Source: Cognaticolwellia sediminilitoris (GTDB lineage Bacteria; Pseudomonadota; Gammaproteobacteria; Enterobacterales; Alteromonadaceae). From it: a stretch of DNA of 64,000 nucleotides. The translations under genes and the position numbers were made by a program. The stretch covers positions 237,817-301,816 of the forward strand of contig NBOG01000006.1 of assembly GCA_002104535.1 (NCBI GenBank), written 5' to 3'. The notes under the pieces are model-generated. The model did no database searches and was not told the DNA's origin. It was given only the letters and a program-made list of their open reading frames with translations. Shown here piece after piece: positions 26,014 to 35,604 of the stretch (position 1 is the first letter of the stretch; each line of letters opens with the position of its first letter).

Positions 26014-27606
26014 TTAAACTGCGACGGCTGGTGCGGATGTTCGCCACGAACCGGTAACTGAGCTTTGAGACTTAATTGCCATTCTATCTGCAAGCGTAAC
26101 CAATTTCTCAGCATTTGCAACCTTAATATCTTCTGGAACTCTTTGTCCATCAGTAAGATAGCCAATAGCCAAGCCATTTTGTAATGAAGTGGTTATAATT
26201 TCGCCAACACTTAAACTTTCATCCAACTTGGTATAAATACAGCCGGCTAATGGAATACGCTTAAAGCGTTCAACATTTTCTTGCATTACCCTTTGTTGGG
26301 TGTTTGCAGCTAAGACTAGGTAATTACGAATCCTAACACGAGCGTTTGCGATTAAGGTAGTTAAATGCTCGGTTAAACGCATATCTCTTTGCCCCATACC
26401 TGCAGTGTCGATCAAAATAAGTTTCTTTTGAGCAAACTGTTGTAAAAGACTATCTAGTTCATTGCCATCGTTGGCAAGCTTTACTTGGCAACCAATAATG
26501 CGACCATAAGTAGCAAGTTGCTCGAAACCTGCAATTCGGTAACTATCAGTTGAAATTAAAATAACTTGGTCGGCGCCATGTACTTGGGCAAAGCGCGCGG
26601 CTAATTTTGCAATCGTTGTTGTTTTACCAACGCCTGTAGGTCCAACAAGAGAAACTACGCCACCGCGCTGAATAATATCGTTGTTTGTGGTATTTAATTG
26701 TTGAGCAATAATTTCTTTCGCATGTTGCCATGCATCTTGCTCTTGAGTATTAGCAGGAATATAACCAGCAATTTGATCAGCTACTTGCTCATTCAGTCCC
26801 ATCGCCATTAATTTATTAACCAGAACGGCACGCATAGGATCTTTCTGTGCCATATCTTGCCAAAGTAAGCCGGACATTTGATGCTCTAAAAGTTGACGAA
26901 TTGATGACATCTCTTTTTGCATATTATCAAATTCACTGCCGCTAATTTGACGCTCACCCTGTGAACTAGTGGAATTAGCTGTAGTGGCTGATGCAATGCT
27001 GTCATTAAATCCATCATAAGTAGGCGCATTATCACCATTAAATGCATCTTGGCTTGATGACTCTGGTGATTCCATCGGATTAGATTGCTCTAAACGCGTG
27101 GTAAAGTTTTTAAATTGTTGTTCAATATCTTGTGGCGCTGAAGGATTGCTCGCCTGCGCTGGTTGGCGAACTTGCGCTGGTTGTTGCTGCACTGGCGTGC
27201 TTGAATTTTCTATCTGGCTATTAAATGCACGAGTTGCAGGGGTTTTGTCGTAACCCTTTTGCTGAACTTGCCGCTTAAGTAATGCTGCTAAGCTATCAGC
27301 AGGGGCCTCAGTTGAAGCTTCGGTAACGTTAGACGCGCTAGAGATAGCAACGGTATCTTCGCTGATATCTATACGATTTTTCGCTTCGGGTGGTTGTGCT
27401 GTATTAGGCTGTTGGTGTTGTTCCTGCACAGGCGTTGGTTGTGCTGGCTTAACGCTTTGGTTGTAATCAACCGCCGCCATAAGTTCGACACCTTCCGGGA
27501 TTTTTTTATTAGACATAATGACAGCGTCAGCACCTAACTCTTCTTTTATTTGTGCAAGTGCGCTTCTCATATCTTTTGCTACGTAACGTCTAATTTTCAC
27601 CGCCAA
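26014..27606 (-). CDS. flhF: SRP-type GTPase FlhF (flagellar pole placement)
   Basis: A 530-residue protein. A basic N-terminal B domain (1-50, K-I-R-R-Y) is followed by a ~180-residue glutamine/serine/proline-rich linker. The NG GTPase module has P-loop G322-P-T-G-V-G-K328 and later D-T-A-G and T-K-L-D motifs. FlhF recruits the first basal-body components to the pole. The linker is long and of low complexity compared with the GTPase part. It lies 52 bp after flhA and 45 bp before flhG. Confidence 0.96.
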   Translation of the reverse strand: MAVKIRRYVAKDMRSALAQIKEELGADAVIMSNKKIPEGVELMAAVDYNQSVKPAQPTPVQEQHQQPNTAQPPEAKNRIDISEDTVAISSASNVTEASTEAPADSLAALLKRQVQQKGYDKTPATRAFNSQIENSSTPVQQQPAQVRQPAQASNPSAPQDIEQQFKNFTTRLEQSNPMESPESSSQDAFNGDNAPTYDGFNDSIASATTANSTSSQGERQISGSEFDNMQKEMSSIRQLLEHQMSGLLWQDMAQKDPMRAVLVNKLMAMGLNEQVADQIAGYIPANTQEQDAWQHAKEIIAQQLNTTNNDIIQRGGVVSLVGPTGVGKTTTIAKLAARFAQVHGADQVILISTDSYRIAGFEQLATYGRIIGCQVKLANDGNELDSLLQQFAQKKLILIDTAGMGQRDMRLTEHLTTLIANARVRIRNYLVLAANTQQRVMQENVERFKRIPLAGCIYTKLDESLSVGEIITTSLQNGLAIGYLTDGQRVPEDIKVANAEKLVTLADRMAIKSQSSVTGSWRTSAPAVAV

Positions 27607-27658
27607 CCCCTTATAATTCAGTACAACTTACTTTGAAGTATTTTTTTACTGCTGTTAT

Positions 27659-29761
27659 TTACTGACCGATCGCGCTGACAATTTTAATTTGCTTGTCATC
27701 AGGAATTTCTTGATATGAAATTACCCTTAATCCTGGGATGGTATATTTCACAAACTTAGCGAGTACTGATCTTAAAATGCCTGACGTTAATAAAATTGGT
27801 GTATCGCCAGCCATTTCTTGCTGTTGTGCACCATCGGTCAATGATTTTTGTAGTCGTTCTGCTAAGCCTGGTTCGATACCTGCGCCATCGTCTCCAGCCA
27901 TTTGCATTGACTGGTGCAACATTTGTTCCAACTCTGGTGACAAAGTTATGACAGGTACTTCAATGGTCGGCCCGACCAACTCTTGAATAATAAATTTACG
28001 CAAAGTTATACGCACGGCAGCCGTTAATACTTCTGGGTCTTGGCTCTTAGGTCCATATTCAACTAAAGTTTGAATAATGCTACGCATATCACGTACAGCG
28101 ACCCCCTCGTTCATTAAGTTTTGCAATACTTTAACAACGGTTCCTAATGATAAAATATCTGGAATTAGTCCTTCAATAAGCTTCGGATAACTCTTGGCTA
28201 ACATATCAAGTAGGTTTTGAACTTCTTCATGGCCTAATAGCTGTGCGGTATTATTAGTTAATATTTGACTTAAATGAGTTGCTAAAACAGTCGCTGCATC
28301 AACAACGGTGTAACCAAGTGATTGGGCATGCTCACGTTGCTCTTGTCTGATCCAAACTGCATCTAAGCCAAAAGCTGGATCTTTGGTAATGATGCCGTCA
28401 AGCTTACCGAAAACTTGTCCAGGATTTATCGCGAGTTCATGATCATGTCGAATTTCTGCTTCACCGACAGTTACGCCCATCAGCGATATACGATAGCTGT
28501 TAGGATCTAAATCTAAATTGTCACGAATATGGACGGCAGGTACCAAAAAGCCGAATTCTTGCGAAAGTTTTTTCCGAACGCCTTTAATACGATTAAGTAA
28601 CTCACCACCTTGAGCTTTATCGACAAGCGGTATTAAGCGAAAACCAATTTCTAAGCCGATAACATCAACATGGTTAACGTCATCCCACCCCAAGTCTTTA
28701 ACCGCGGCATCTTGTTCCTGACTTTTAGCTTCAGCGGCATGACCTTGCTCAACTAACAACGCGGCTTTAGCCAATTTGTACTTAGTACTAAAAAAGGCAA
28801 TACCTGCAATTAATACCGCGAAAATTAAAAACGCAACATGAGGCATGCCAGGTACAATGCCCATAATAAACATGACACCAGCAGCAATATAAAGCGATCT
28901 TGCTTGTCCAAGCTGAGTGCTTACCTGCTCGCCCATATCTTGTGATGTATTTTGACGAGTAACAACAATCGCGGTACCCACTGATAACAGTAACCCCGGA
29001 ATTTGTGCAACTAAACCATCACCAATAGTTAATAGCGTATAAATTTCAACTGCGGTGTCAAAGTCCAAGTCATGTTGAACCATGCCGATAACTAAACCGC
29101 CGACGATATTAATAAATAAAATTAAAATACCAGCAACCGCGTCACCTTTAACAAATTTACTCGCACCATCCATTGAGCCGTAAAAATCTGCTTCATTGGT
29201 CACTTCAGTACGTCTTTCACGCGCTTGATCAGCAGTAATAAAACCTGCGTTCAAATCAGCGTCGATTGCCATTTGTTTACCTGGCATAGCATCAAGAGTG
29301 AAGCGGGCTGTAACTTCTGAAATACGCCCTGCACCTTTAGTAATTACCACGAAGTTAATAATGATCAGAATCAGGAAGACCACCAAACCAACGGCATAAT
29401 TACCACCGATAACTACCGAACCAAAGGCTTCGATAACTTTACCGGCCGCCGCTGGACCTTCATGGCCTTCAAGCAAAACAACACGAGTACTCGCCACATT
29501 TAGGGCTAGTCGTAAAATTGTCGCAATAAGCAACACGGCAGGGAATGAGCCAAACTCTAGTGGCTTCAGGGTATAAACCGTGATCAACAGCACGACTAAA
29601 GACAAAGCGATATTGAAGGAAAATAGGATATCAAGTAAGAATGCCGGCATTGGTAAAATCACCATACCGAGCGCCGCCATTACAAGAAATGGCGTTCCTA
29701 GACCAGAAAGTAAATTAAGTTTCTGTTTTTTTAAATTATTAAAAGTTGCTGCTAGTTGCAT
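27659..29761 (-). CDS. flhA: Flagellar type III export gate protein FlhA
   Basis: The ATG at 29761 gives 700 residues; an in-frame GTG two codons upstream is possible, and neither has a strong ribosome-binding site. The N-terminal half has about eight membrane helices with the FHIPEP signature region (R-F-T-L-D-A-M-P-G-K-Q-M-A-I-D-A-D-L). The C-terminal half is the cytosolic export-chaperone docking domain. FlhA is the largest export-gate subunit. A sigma-54 site stands about 40 bp upstream, so flhA-flhF-flhG-fliA and the che genes probably form a FlrA-dependent unit separate from fliK...flhB. Confidence 0.97.
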   Translation of the reverse strand: MQLAATFNNLKKQKLNLLSGLGTPFLVMAALGMVILPMPAFLLDILFSFNIALSLVVLLITVYTLKPLEFGSFPAVLLIATILRLALNVASTRVVLLEGHEGPAAAGKVIEAFGSVVIGGNYAVGLVVFLILIIINFVVITKGAGRISEVTARFTLDAMPGKQMAIDADLNAGFITADQARERRTEVTNEADFYGSMDGASKFVKGDAVAGILILFINIVGGLVIGMVQHDLDFDTAVEIYTLLTIGDGLVAQIPGLLLSVGTAIVVTRQNTSQDMGEQVSTQLGQARSLYIAAGVMFIMGIVPGMPHVAFLIFAVLIAGIAFFSTKYKLAKAALLVEQGHAAEAKSQEQDAAVKDLGWDDVNHVDVIGLEIGFRLIPLVDKAQGGELLNRIKGVRKKLSQEFGFLVPAVHIRDNLDLDPNSYRISLMGVTVGEAEIRHDHELAINPGQVFGKLDGIITKDPAFGLDAVWIRQEQREHAQSLGYTVVDAATVLATHLSQILTNNTAQLLGHEEVQNLLDMLAKSYPKLIEGLIPDILSLGTVVKVLQNLMNEGVAVRDMRSIIQTLVEYGPKSQDPEVLTAAVRITLRKFIIQELVGPTIEVPVITLSPELEQMLHQSMQMAGDDGAGIEPGLAERLQKSLTDGAQQQEMAGDTPILLTSGILRSVLAKFVKYTIPGLRVISYQEIPDDKQIKIVSAIGQ

Positions 29762-29798
29762 GAGCACTTAGTGGTATTTTTTTGACATACCTACCAAA

Positions 29799-29816
29799 AA
29801 GCAATAATCAGACCAA
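29799..29816 (-). promoter_or_regulatory. Sigma-54 promoter of flhA
   Basis: The minus strand reads TTGGTCTGATTATTGCTTT: GG and GC separated by exactly ten bases, with a consensus-like TTGCT at -12. It is about 37 bp upstream of the flhA ATG. The -24 box (TGGTCT) departs from TGGCAC at one or two positions. Confidence 0.75.
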
Positions 29817-29837
29817 CTCACTAAAACCAAAGCTTTA

Positions 29838-29847
29838 AGCTGTCAGT
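29838..29847. repeat. Copy of the ACTGACAGCT intergenic motif
   Basis: AGCTGTCAGT, the reverse complement of a decamer found repeatedly in intergenic DNA of this window, between flhB and flhA. Confidence 0.6.
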
Positions 29848-29890
29848 TTTATGCTTTCAGTTAAAAACAGTGAAGTTAAAAGCTGCTTTT

Positions 29891-31021
29891 TTAATAACGA
29901 AATTCGTCAGGAATAGGCAGATTTTTTGACACCGGTTTCGGGCGTCTCGCTTTACCCTCTTTGTGGGCATTTAACTGAAAAATAAACGCTAATATTTGTG
30001 CAACCGCGGCGAACAATTGCTCTGGGATCTCTTCATTAGGCTCTGCGGTATAATATAACGATCTGGCGAGTGCTGGTGAGGCAATAATTTCAATATTATG
30101 CTCTTTGGCAATGGTACGGATGTGTAAAGCCATTTCATCAATACCTTTAGCAACTAACACCGGTGCACCGCCTACTTCAGCGTCATATTTAAGCGCCACA
30201 GAATAGTGCGTTGGGTTAGTGATCACCACATCTGATTGTGGAACATCTTGCATCATTCGCCGTTGTGACATTTCATATTGTGCTCTTCGTATTCGGCCTT
30301 TAGTCTCTGGGCTACCATCAGAGCTTTTCATTTCATCTTTGATTTCTTGCTTGGTCATTTTTAACTGTCGATTATGGTTCCAGACTTGATATGGCGCATC
30401 AATAACGACAATAATGCCCAGTGAAAGTGCCAAAGCTAGAAACATCCACATCAGTAATGACACAGCATGTGAAAAGTTTGCCGGAATATTTTCAGTACTT
30501 AAATTTACAATCTGGCCAAATAAGCTGCTCAGTAACAAATACGCGGAAATAAAAACCACAAAGAACTTCAAAATTGATTTAATCAGCTCAACATAAGCTT
30601 GCACACCAAACATACGTTTAAAGCCAGCAAAAGGCGAAAGTCGGCTAGCTTTAGGCGCCATGGCTTGCCAAGAGAAGCTAATACCACCGAGCAGCATATT
30701 GCCAATCAATGCTGCAAAAACAATAATGACGTGGATCCAGATAAAAGGCACTATGATCGCGCTTACACCATCGCTAGCGATTTGAAAAAGTGCATGTACA
30801 TCCATGGTTTCTTTACGATTTAAACTAAATAATCGCGTCATCATGGTAGACAAACCTTCTACTAAAGCGTTTCCCATAAGTAAAAGCGCAGCAGCACTTC
30901 CGACTAAGACAAACATAGTGCCTAAATCTTTTGAGCGTGCTATTTGACCTTTTTTTCTCGCATCGGAGAGCTTTTTCGCCGTGGGTTCTTCGGTTTTTTC
31001 ACCACTATCAGACTCAGCCAT
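29891..31021 (-). CDS. flhB: Flagellar export switch protein FlhB
   Basis: Starting at 31021 the product has 376 residues (M-A-E-S-D-S-G-E-K-T-E-E-P-T); the ATG overlaps the fliR stop in TAATG. A start 11 codons upstream lies inside fliR and is less likely. Four membrane helices lead to a cytosolic domain with the self-cleaving N269-P270-T271-H272 motif, which switches export from rod/hook to filament substrates together with FliK. The C-terminal ~20 residues are basic and proline-rich. Last gene of the fliKLMNOPQR-flhB unit. Confidence 0.97.
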   Translation of the reverse strand: MAESDSGEKTEEPTAKKLSDARKKGQIARSKDLGTMFVLVGSAAALLLMGNALVEGLSTMMTRLFSLNRKETMDVHALFQIASDGVSAIIVPFIWIHVIIVFAALIGNMLLGGISFSWQAMAPKASRLSPFAGFKRMFGVQAYVELIKSILKFFVVFISAYLLLSSLFGQIVNLSTENIPANFSHAVSLLMWMFLALALSLGIIVVIDAPYQVWNHNRQLKMTKQEIKDEMKSSDGSPETKGRIRRAQYEMSQRRMMQDVPQSDVVITNPTHYSVALKYDAEVGGAPVLVAKGIDEMALHIRTIAKEHNIEIIASPALARSLYYTAEPNEEIPEQLFAAVAQILAFIFQLNAHKEGKARRPKPVSKNLPIPDEFRY

Positions 31022-31806
31022 TAGGGTAACGCTCCGCAGTCCATAAGGTAACAACTAAAGTCTAAAGCACGTTCCCATTGCATAATAAAATGACTATAAA
31101 AATTCCCCATGGTTAACCACATGATCAAAAGACCAGCACACATGGTGATAGGAAAACCAATGGCGAATATATTTAATTGCGGCGCAGCGCGGGTCATGAT
31201 ACCAAAAGAGAAGTTGATCAATAACATAGCTGTTAAAGGAGCGATGGCAAGTGACAATGCGGTTGCAAACATCCAACTGCCCCATAGGGCTATTTCTTTA
31301 AACTTGATATTTGAAAATTCAGGTGCTGGAATTGGAATGGTATCAAAGCTCGCTACCACCATCTGCAAATAGGCTAAATGACCATCCATAGCCCAAAACA
31401 ACAATGATGATAAAATAAGGAAGAACTGCCCCACTGCTGGCACGCTCGTTCCACTTGCGGGATCAACGAGTGAAGCAAAGCCTAAACCTGTTTGCATCGC
31501 TATAATTTGACCAGCCAAGGTGAAGGTATTTACCACCATCACAGTAACAAACCCCAACATAATACCGATGATCATTTGTTCACCAATCAGCAATGCCGTT
31601 GCCAATGAAAACATGTCATCAACACGTGTTGGCGGCAGTGCCGGCATTACCGCAACGGTTATTGCCAAACAAAAAAACAATTTCACTCGGCCAGGAATAG
31701 CTTTTGCGCCTAAACCTATCATCGACATAACCATCGCTGAAATACGTACAAGCGGCAATAAGAAGTCAGCCATAGTTTGATTAATAACTGACTCAGTAAA
31801 CTCCAT
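31021..31806 (-). CDS. fliR: Flagellar export gate protein FliR
   Basis: A 261-residue membrane protein with about six hydrophobic segments, a core subunit of the FliPQR export channel. The family stretch G-x-G-F-A-S-L-V-D-P-A-S-G-T-S-V-P near the middle is intact. It is two bases after fliQ and overlaps flhB by one base, so translation is probably coupled. Confidence 0.95.
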   Translation of the reverse strand: MEFTESVINQTMADFLLPLVRISAMVMSMIGLGAKAIPGRVKLFFCLAITVAVMPALPPTRVDDMFSLATALLIGEQMIIGIMLGFVTVMVVNTFTLAGQIIAMQTGLGFASLVDPASGTSVPAVGQFFLILSSLLFWAMDGHLAYLQMVVASFDTIPIPAPEFSNIKFKEIALWGSWMFATALSLAIAPLTAMLLINFSFGIMTRAAPQLNIFAIGFPITMCAGLLIMWLTMGNFYSHFIMQWERALDFSCYLMDCGALP

Positions 31807-31808
31807 GG

Positions 31809-32078
31809 TTAACTCACCACACTAGGGATACTACCAATCAGTCGAATGGCGTAATCCATCAGCTTTTGCACCAACCAATGACCACCCATAATCAATGCCA
31901 GTAGCGTAACAATTAAACGTGGTAAAAAACTTAGTGTTTGTTCATTAATCGAAGTCGCCGCTTGGAAAACAGCAACTATTAAGCCGACTATCAAACTGGG
32001 CACAATAACAGCACTTACCAGTACAATGACTAACAGTAATGCGTCTCGTAGAATATCAACAAAGACTTCAGGACCCAT
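31809..32078 (-). CDS. fliQ: Flagellar export gate protein FliQ
   Basis: An 89-residue protein with two membrane helices, the normal size for FliQ. The segment F-Q-A-A-T-S-I-N-E-Q-T-L-S-F-L-P-R between helices is the conserved loop that lines the export pore. Its ATG overlaps the fliP stop by one base (TAATG). Confidence 0.96.
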   Translation of the reverse strand: MGPEVFVDILRDALLLVIVLVSAVIVPSLIVGLIVAVFQAATSINEQTLSFLPRLIVTLLALIMGGHWLVQKLMDYAIRLIGSIPSVVS

Positions 32079-32875
32079 TACGTGGCTCCCATTCCATAAC
32101 TTGTCGCCAACGTCCCTATAACTAAATTCCAGCCGTCAATAAGCACAAATAACATCAGTTTAAACGGTAAAGATACGATCATCGGGGATAACATCATCAT
32201 ACCCATGGCCATCAATATACTGGCCACAACTAAATCTATAATCAGAAATGGAATAAATAACATGAAGCCAATTTGAAAGGCGGTTTTGAGCTCACTGATA
32301 ACAAAAGCAGGAATAATCACGGTCATTGGTAAATCAGTCGGTTTATCCACTTGAGTAATACCGGCCATGCTGGCTAATGTATCAAGGTCTTTTATCCGTG
32401 TTTGCTCTAACATAAAGGCTCGTAATGGGACTTTAGCCTTATTAATAGCTTCCACGGAGGTTAATTGGTCTTGCAAATACGGTTGAATCGCTCGGGCATT
32501 AATTTCGTTATAAACCGGCGTCATAATAAACAAGGTCATAAACAAGGTAATACCAATAATGACCTGGTTTGACGGAGTTTGCTGTAAACCAAAGGCTTGT
32601 CTTAATATCGCCATAACAACGACAATTCGCGTGAAAGACGTCATCATGATCACCGCTGCTGGAATAAAACTCAGCGCGGTCATAAAAATTAATATTTGTA
32701 AGGTAACTGAATACTCTTGTGAGCCATCCGGATTAGTAGTTAAGGTCAGCGCTGATAATGACAGGTCATCTGCTGCAAAACTACTATTACTGATCAGTAA
32801 AAACGACAAAATCGTAAACAGTAAAGTTACGATTTTGTTGAACGATAATAATGATTTTTTATTTTTGTTTATCAT
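32078..32875 (-). CDS. fliP: Flagellar export gate protein FliP
   Basis: A 265-residue membrane protein with a cleavable-type N-terminal signal (to about residue 34, S-S-F-A) and four further hydrophobic segments. Family blocks include [16 protein letters not shown] and the late [13 protein letters not shown]. Its start overlaps the end of fliO by 17 bases. Confidence 0.96.
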   Translation of the reverse strand: MINKNKKSLLSFNKIVTLLFTILSFLLISNSSFAADDLSLSALTLTTNPDGSQEYSVTLQILIFMTALSFIPAAVIMMTSFTRIVVVMAILRQAFGLQQTPSNQVIIGITLFMTLFIMTPVYNEINARAIQPYLQDQLTSVEAINKAKVPLRAFMLEQTRIKDLDTLASMAGITQVDKPTDLPMTVIIPAFVISELKTAFQIGFMLFIPFLIIDLVVASILMAMGMMMLSPMIVSLPFKLMLFVLIDGWNLVIGTLATSYGMGAT

Positions 32876-33338
32876 AACTTTTTATCGCTTTTTGTTTGAG
32901 TAGCTTTGCCAACGATTGGGCAAAATCAACACCACTTTCTTTTGGCTCTACTAAAGGTTCATCGAGCGTTTCTAATAATGTTATTTGCTGTGGCGTGACA
33001 CCAAGCAACAACTGTTTATCTCCGGCTTGCACCACGACTAATTTTTCTTTCGACCCTAGATGCAAACTAGTCACTATTTTCAGGCCATTAATACTATGTC
33101 GCACACCTTGAAAACGTTTCAATATCATAGCACTAATGATGATAACAGCTAACACCATTAATAATGATACTATCATACTCATCGCGTCCATATTGGCAGC
33201 AACATGCTTGCCTACTTCAACTGGCGCGGCTTCGATAACAGCAGTCTCAGTTGCAGTAACTTGGCTAATTGCTTCTTCAGCATGAGCTATAGCGATTAAA
33301 TTACAGCAGATAAAACTGGCGAATAATGACTTTTTCAT
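32859..33338 (-). CDS. fliO: Flagellar biosynthesis protein FliO
   Basis: Using the ATG at 33338 (GAGAG upstream, seven bases after fliN) the product has 159 residues with a signal peptide M-K-K-S-L-F-A-S...A-H-A. A start 16 codons upstream would lie inside fliN and mask that signal. One membrane helix (near 55-75) is followed by a small cytoplasmic domain ([21 protein letters not shown]). FliO assists assembly of the FliP ring. Confidence 0.9.
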   Translation of the reverse strand: MKKSLFASFICCNLIAIAHAEEAISQVTATETAVIEAAPVEVGKHVAANMDAMSMIVSLLMVLAVIIISAMILKRFQGVRHSINGLKIVTSLHLGSKEKLVVVQAGDKQLLLGVTPQQITLLETLDEPLVEPKESGVDFAQSLAKLLKQKAIKSYDKQK

Positions 33339-33345
33339 TAACTCT

Positions 33346-33738
33346 CTATTTAAGCTTTTTAATACGTTCAACTTGACTGATAACATCAGTTAATCGAATA
33401 CCAAATTTATCGTTTACTACAACAACTTCACCATGAGCGATTAACGTACCATTGACTAAAACATCAAGCGCTTCACCGGCAACACGATCAAGCTCTACCA
33501 CCGAGCCCTGGTTTAGTTGCAACAAGTTACGAATACTAATATTACTACGGCCAACTTCCATTGAAATAGTAACGGGAATATCTAAAATAGCATCGAGTTT
33601 GCGTTTTTCTTCACCGGTAATAGTTTCATTATCATCTTGTAAATCTTCAAGCTCGACAGTCTCAGCAGCTTCAGACGCAGCCTGCTCATCCATTGCCTCA
33701 TCCCACATGCCTAAATCTTCTTCGTTATCTGTACTCAT
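33346..33738 (-). CDS. fliN: Flagellar motor switch protein FliN
   Basis: With the start at 33738 (M-S-T-D-N-E-E-D) the protein has 130 residues. An acidic N-terminal ~50 residues precede the C-terminal SpoA domain. That domain contains I-P-V-T-I-S-M-E-V-G-R, L-N-Q-G-S-V-V-E-L-D and G-E-V-V-V-V-N-D-K-F-G-I-R-L-T. FliN lines the bottom of the C-ring and also docks the FliH export complex. The gap to fliM upstream is 124 bp, large for this operon, but no promoter was recognised in it. Confidence 0.95.
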   Translation of the reverse strand: MSTDNEEDLGMWDEAMDEQAASEAAETVELEDLQDDNETITGEEKRKLDAILDIPVTISMEVGRSNISIRNLLQLNQGSVVELDRVAGEALDVLVNGTLIAHGEVVVVNDKFGIRLTDVISQVERIKKLK

Positions 33739-33862
33739 GCTGTTTTGCCTCAATTTTCTTCATATAACGTCAAAATAATCACGTTACACGTTTGTTATTT
33801 GCCTATTATGCGATTTTTACACCACATTGAGTAAAATTATGATTTTACTCAATTCTTTATCG

Positions 33863-34924
33863 TTATAAATCATCTTCTAACATATGAAGCTCAGCGTCAC
33901 TGTCTAAGCGTTTACCGTCTTTGGTTAATATGGTTAGTTCTGATTTCACTGACTCAGGTCGTTTAATTTTTGATTCAATTTTAAGGGCTAAATTATCACG
34001 GCTTCGACCAAGTTTCGCTCTAAATGACGGTAAATTCTCAATCAATACCGTTATATGGTCAGGCATTTCGATAGGGATAATATCGCCAGCCTTGAAATCC
34101 ATAATTTTCTGCAGTGATAATTCAACCTCGATGAATCTAGTCGATAGCTCAACAGGCACATCCATAATTTCATCGCGCAAAGCCTTCGACCAGCGCATAT
34201 CGGTGTCTTCTTTATCACTTTGCACACCCGCATCAAGTAGTTCTCGAATAGGTTCCAACATCGAATAAGGCAAGGCAACATGAAAATCGCCACCACCACC
34301 ATCAAGTTCGATATGAAAAGAGCTAATCACTACCACTTCTGTAGGACTAACAATGTTTGCCATGGACGGGTTTACTTCTGAGTCAAGGTATTCAAATGAA
34401 ACATCCATCACCGGAGACCATGCTTCTTTATAGTCTTCGAAGATAATTTTTAACAACATCTGAACGATACGACGTTCTGTGGGGGTAAATTCACGACCTT
34501 CAATTTTGGCATGATAACGTCCGTCACCGCCAAAAAAGTTATCCACTAAAATGAATACTAGTCGCGCTTCCATGGTGATTAATGCAGTACCTTTTAAAGG
34601 TCTAAAGCGCACCATATTCAAACTAGTCGGGACGAATAAGGTATGTACATACTCGCCAAACTTAATCATTTGGATACCATTAAGCGAAACTTCAGCGGTT
34701 CGACGCATCATATTAAATAGGCTAATTCTCATATGACGAGCAAAACGTTCATTAACCATTTCGAGCGTAGGCATGCGACCACGCACAATGCGATCTTGCG
34801 AAGAAAAGTCATAATCAGAGGTTATTTCTCCTTCGGAGTAGTCCTCTGTTACGTCATCTTCATCGACATCATCGACACCATGTAATAGTGCATCAATTTC
34901 GTCTTGAGATAATAAATCACTCAC
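33863..34924 (-). CDS. fliM: Flagellar motor switch protein FliM
   Basis: A 353-residue C-ring protein. The N-terminal peptide L-S-Q-D-E-I-D-A-L-L-H-G is the CheY-P docking site. It is followed by an acidic linker, the middle domain that contacts FliG (with G-G-D-G-R near 130) and a C-terminal SpoA-like domain. It is 44 bp after fliL. Length is a little above the E. coli protein, with an extended C-terminus (from about residue 335). Confidence 0.97.
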   Translation of the reverse strand: MSDLLSQDEIDALLHGVDDVDEDDVTEDYSEGEITSDYDFSSQDRIVRGRMPTLEMVNERFARHMRISLFNMMRRTAEVSLNGIQMIKFGEYVHTLFVPTSLNMVRFRPLKGTALITMEARLVFILVDNFFGGDGRYHAKIEGREFTPTERRIVQMLLKIIFEDYKEAWSPVMDVSFEYLDSEVNPSMANIVSPTEVVVISSFHIELDGGGGDFHVALPYSMLEPIRELLDAGVQSDKEDTDMRWSKALRDEIMDVPVELSTRFIEVELSLQKIMDFKAGDIIPIEMPDHITVLIENLPSFRAKLGRSRDNLALKIESKIKRPESVKSELTILTKDGKRLDSDAELHMLEDDL

Positions 34925-34968
34925 TCAATAGTCTCTTTATCTTATTAAATTAATTAAGCCGGTTAAAT

Positions 34969-35505
34969 CTATTGCATCACAAAGCCAGTAAACAGAACTT
35001 TTTCAACCACTTTACTGTCTTCGATTTCTGTCATCGTTTTTTGAACTTCAGTAATAGCTTTTTGTTTTAAAGATGTTTTTCCAGCACTGGTCGCTAATTC
35101 ATCGGCATTGGCCTGTGAGAATACAGTCAATAATGTACTTTCAATTAACGGCACATGCTTTTTAGCTGTTTCTTCATTGTCAGAGCCACGCACTAACAAT
35201 TGAACGCGAATTTCGACAAAACGGTCACGTGAAGCACCAGGAACATTAAAACGAAAAGGTCTTGGCATAGGAACATAAATAGCAGAGCCAAGTTCAGCCC
35301 CTGAAACCGGCGCTTCTACAACTTCAGTAGTTTCAGCTGAATCTAAAGCAGCATCAAGTTCTTCTTGAGAAACTTCGTCCTCACCGCCCATCATAAAAAA
35401 AGCACCTGCGCCACCGGCAAATAGTATCACCACAATAGCGATAATAATTATTAGCTTTTTCTTCTTCCCTGAATCATCCATTTCAAGTTCATTTTCGTCT
35501 GCCAT
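34969..35505 (-). CDS. fliL: Flagellar basal-body-associated protein FliL
   Basis: A 178-residue single-pass membrane protein: a short charged N-terminus with a lysine cluster, a helix at about 18-38 (L-I-I-I-I-A-I-V-V-I-L-F-A-G-G) and a periplasmic stomatin-like domain. The acidic stretch after the helix is followed by Y-V-P-M-P-R-P-F-R-F-N-V-P. FliL surrounds and supports stator units. Its start has AAGG about nine bases upstream. Confidence 0.95.
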   Translation of the reverse strand: MADENELEMDDSGKKKKLIIIIAIVVILFAGGAGAFFMMGGEDEVSQEELDAALDSAETTEVVEAPVSGAELGSAIYVPMPRPFRFNVPGASRDRFVEIRVQLLVRGSDNEETAKKHVPLIESTLLTVFSQANADELATSAGKTSLKQKAITEVQKTMTEIEDSKVVEKVLFTGFVMQ

Positions 35506-35604
35506 GGTCCCAACCTTAAAAAGTTAATATCACTGTTGTAAACTATATCGTTGAATAGCCGCTAATCCAAAGAGTTTATCAAGTATTGTGAGTGTAAAAG
35601 TAAA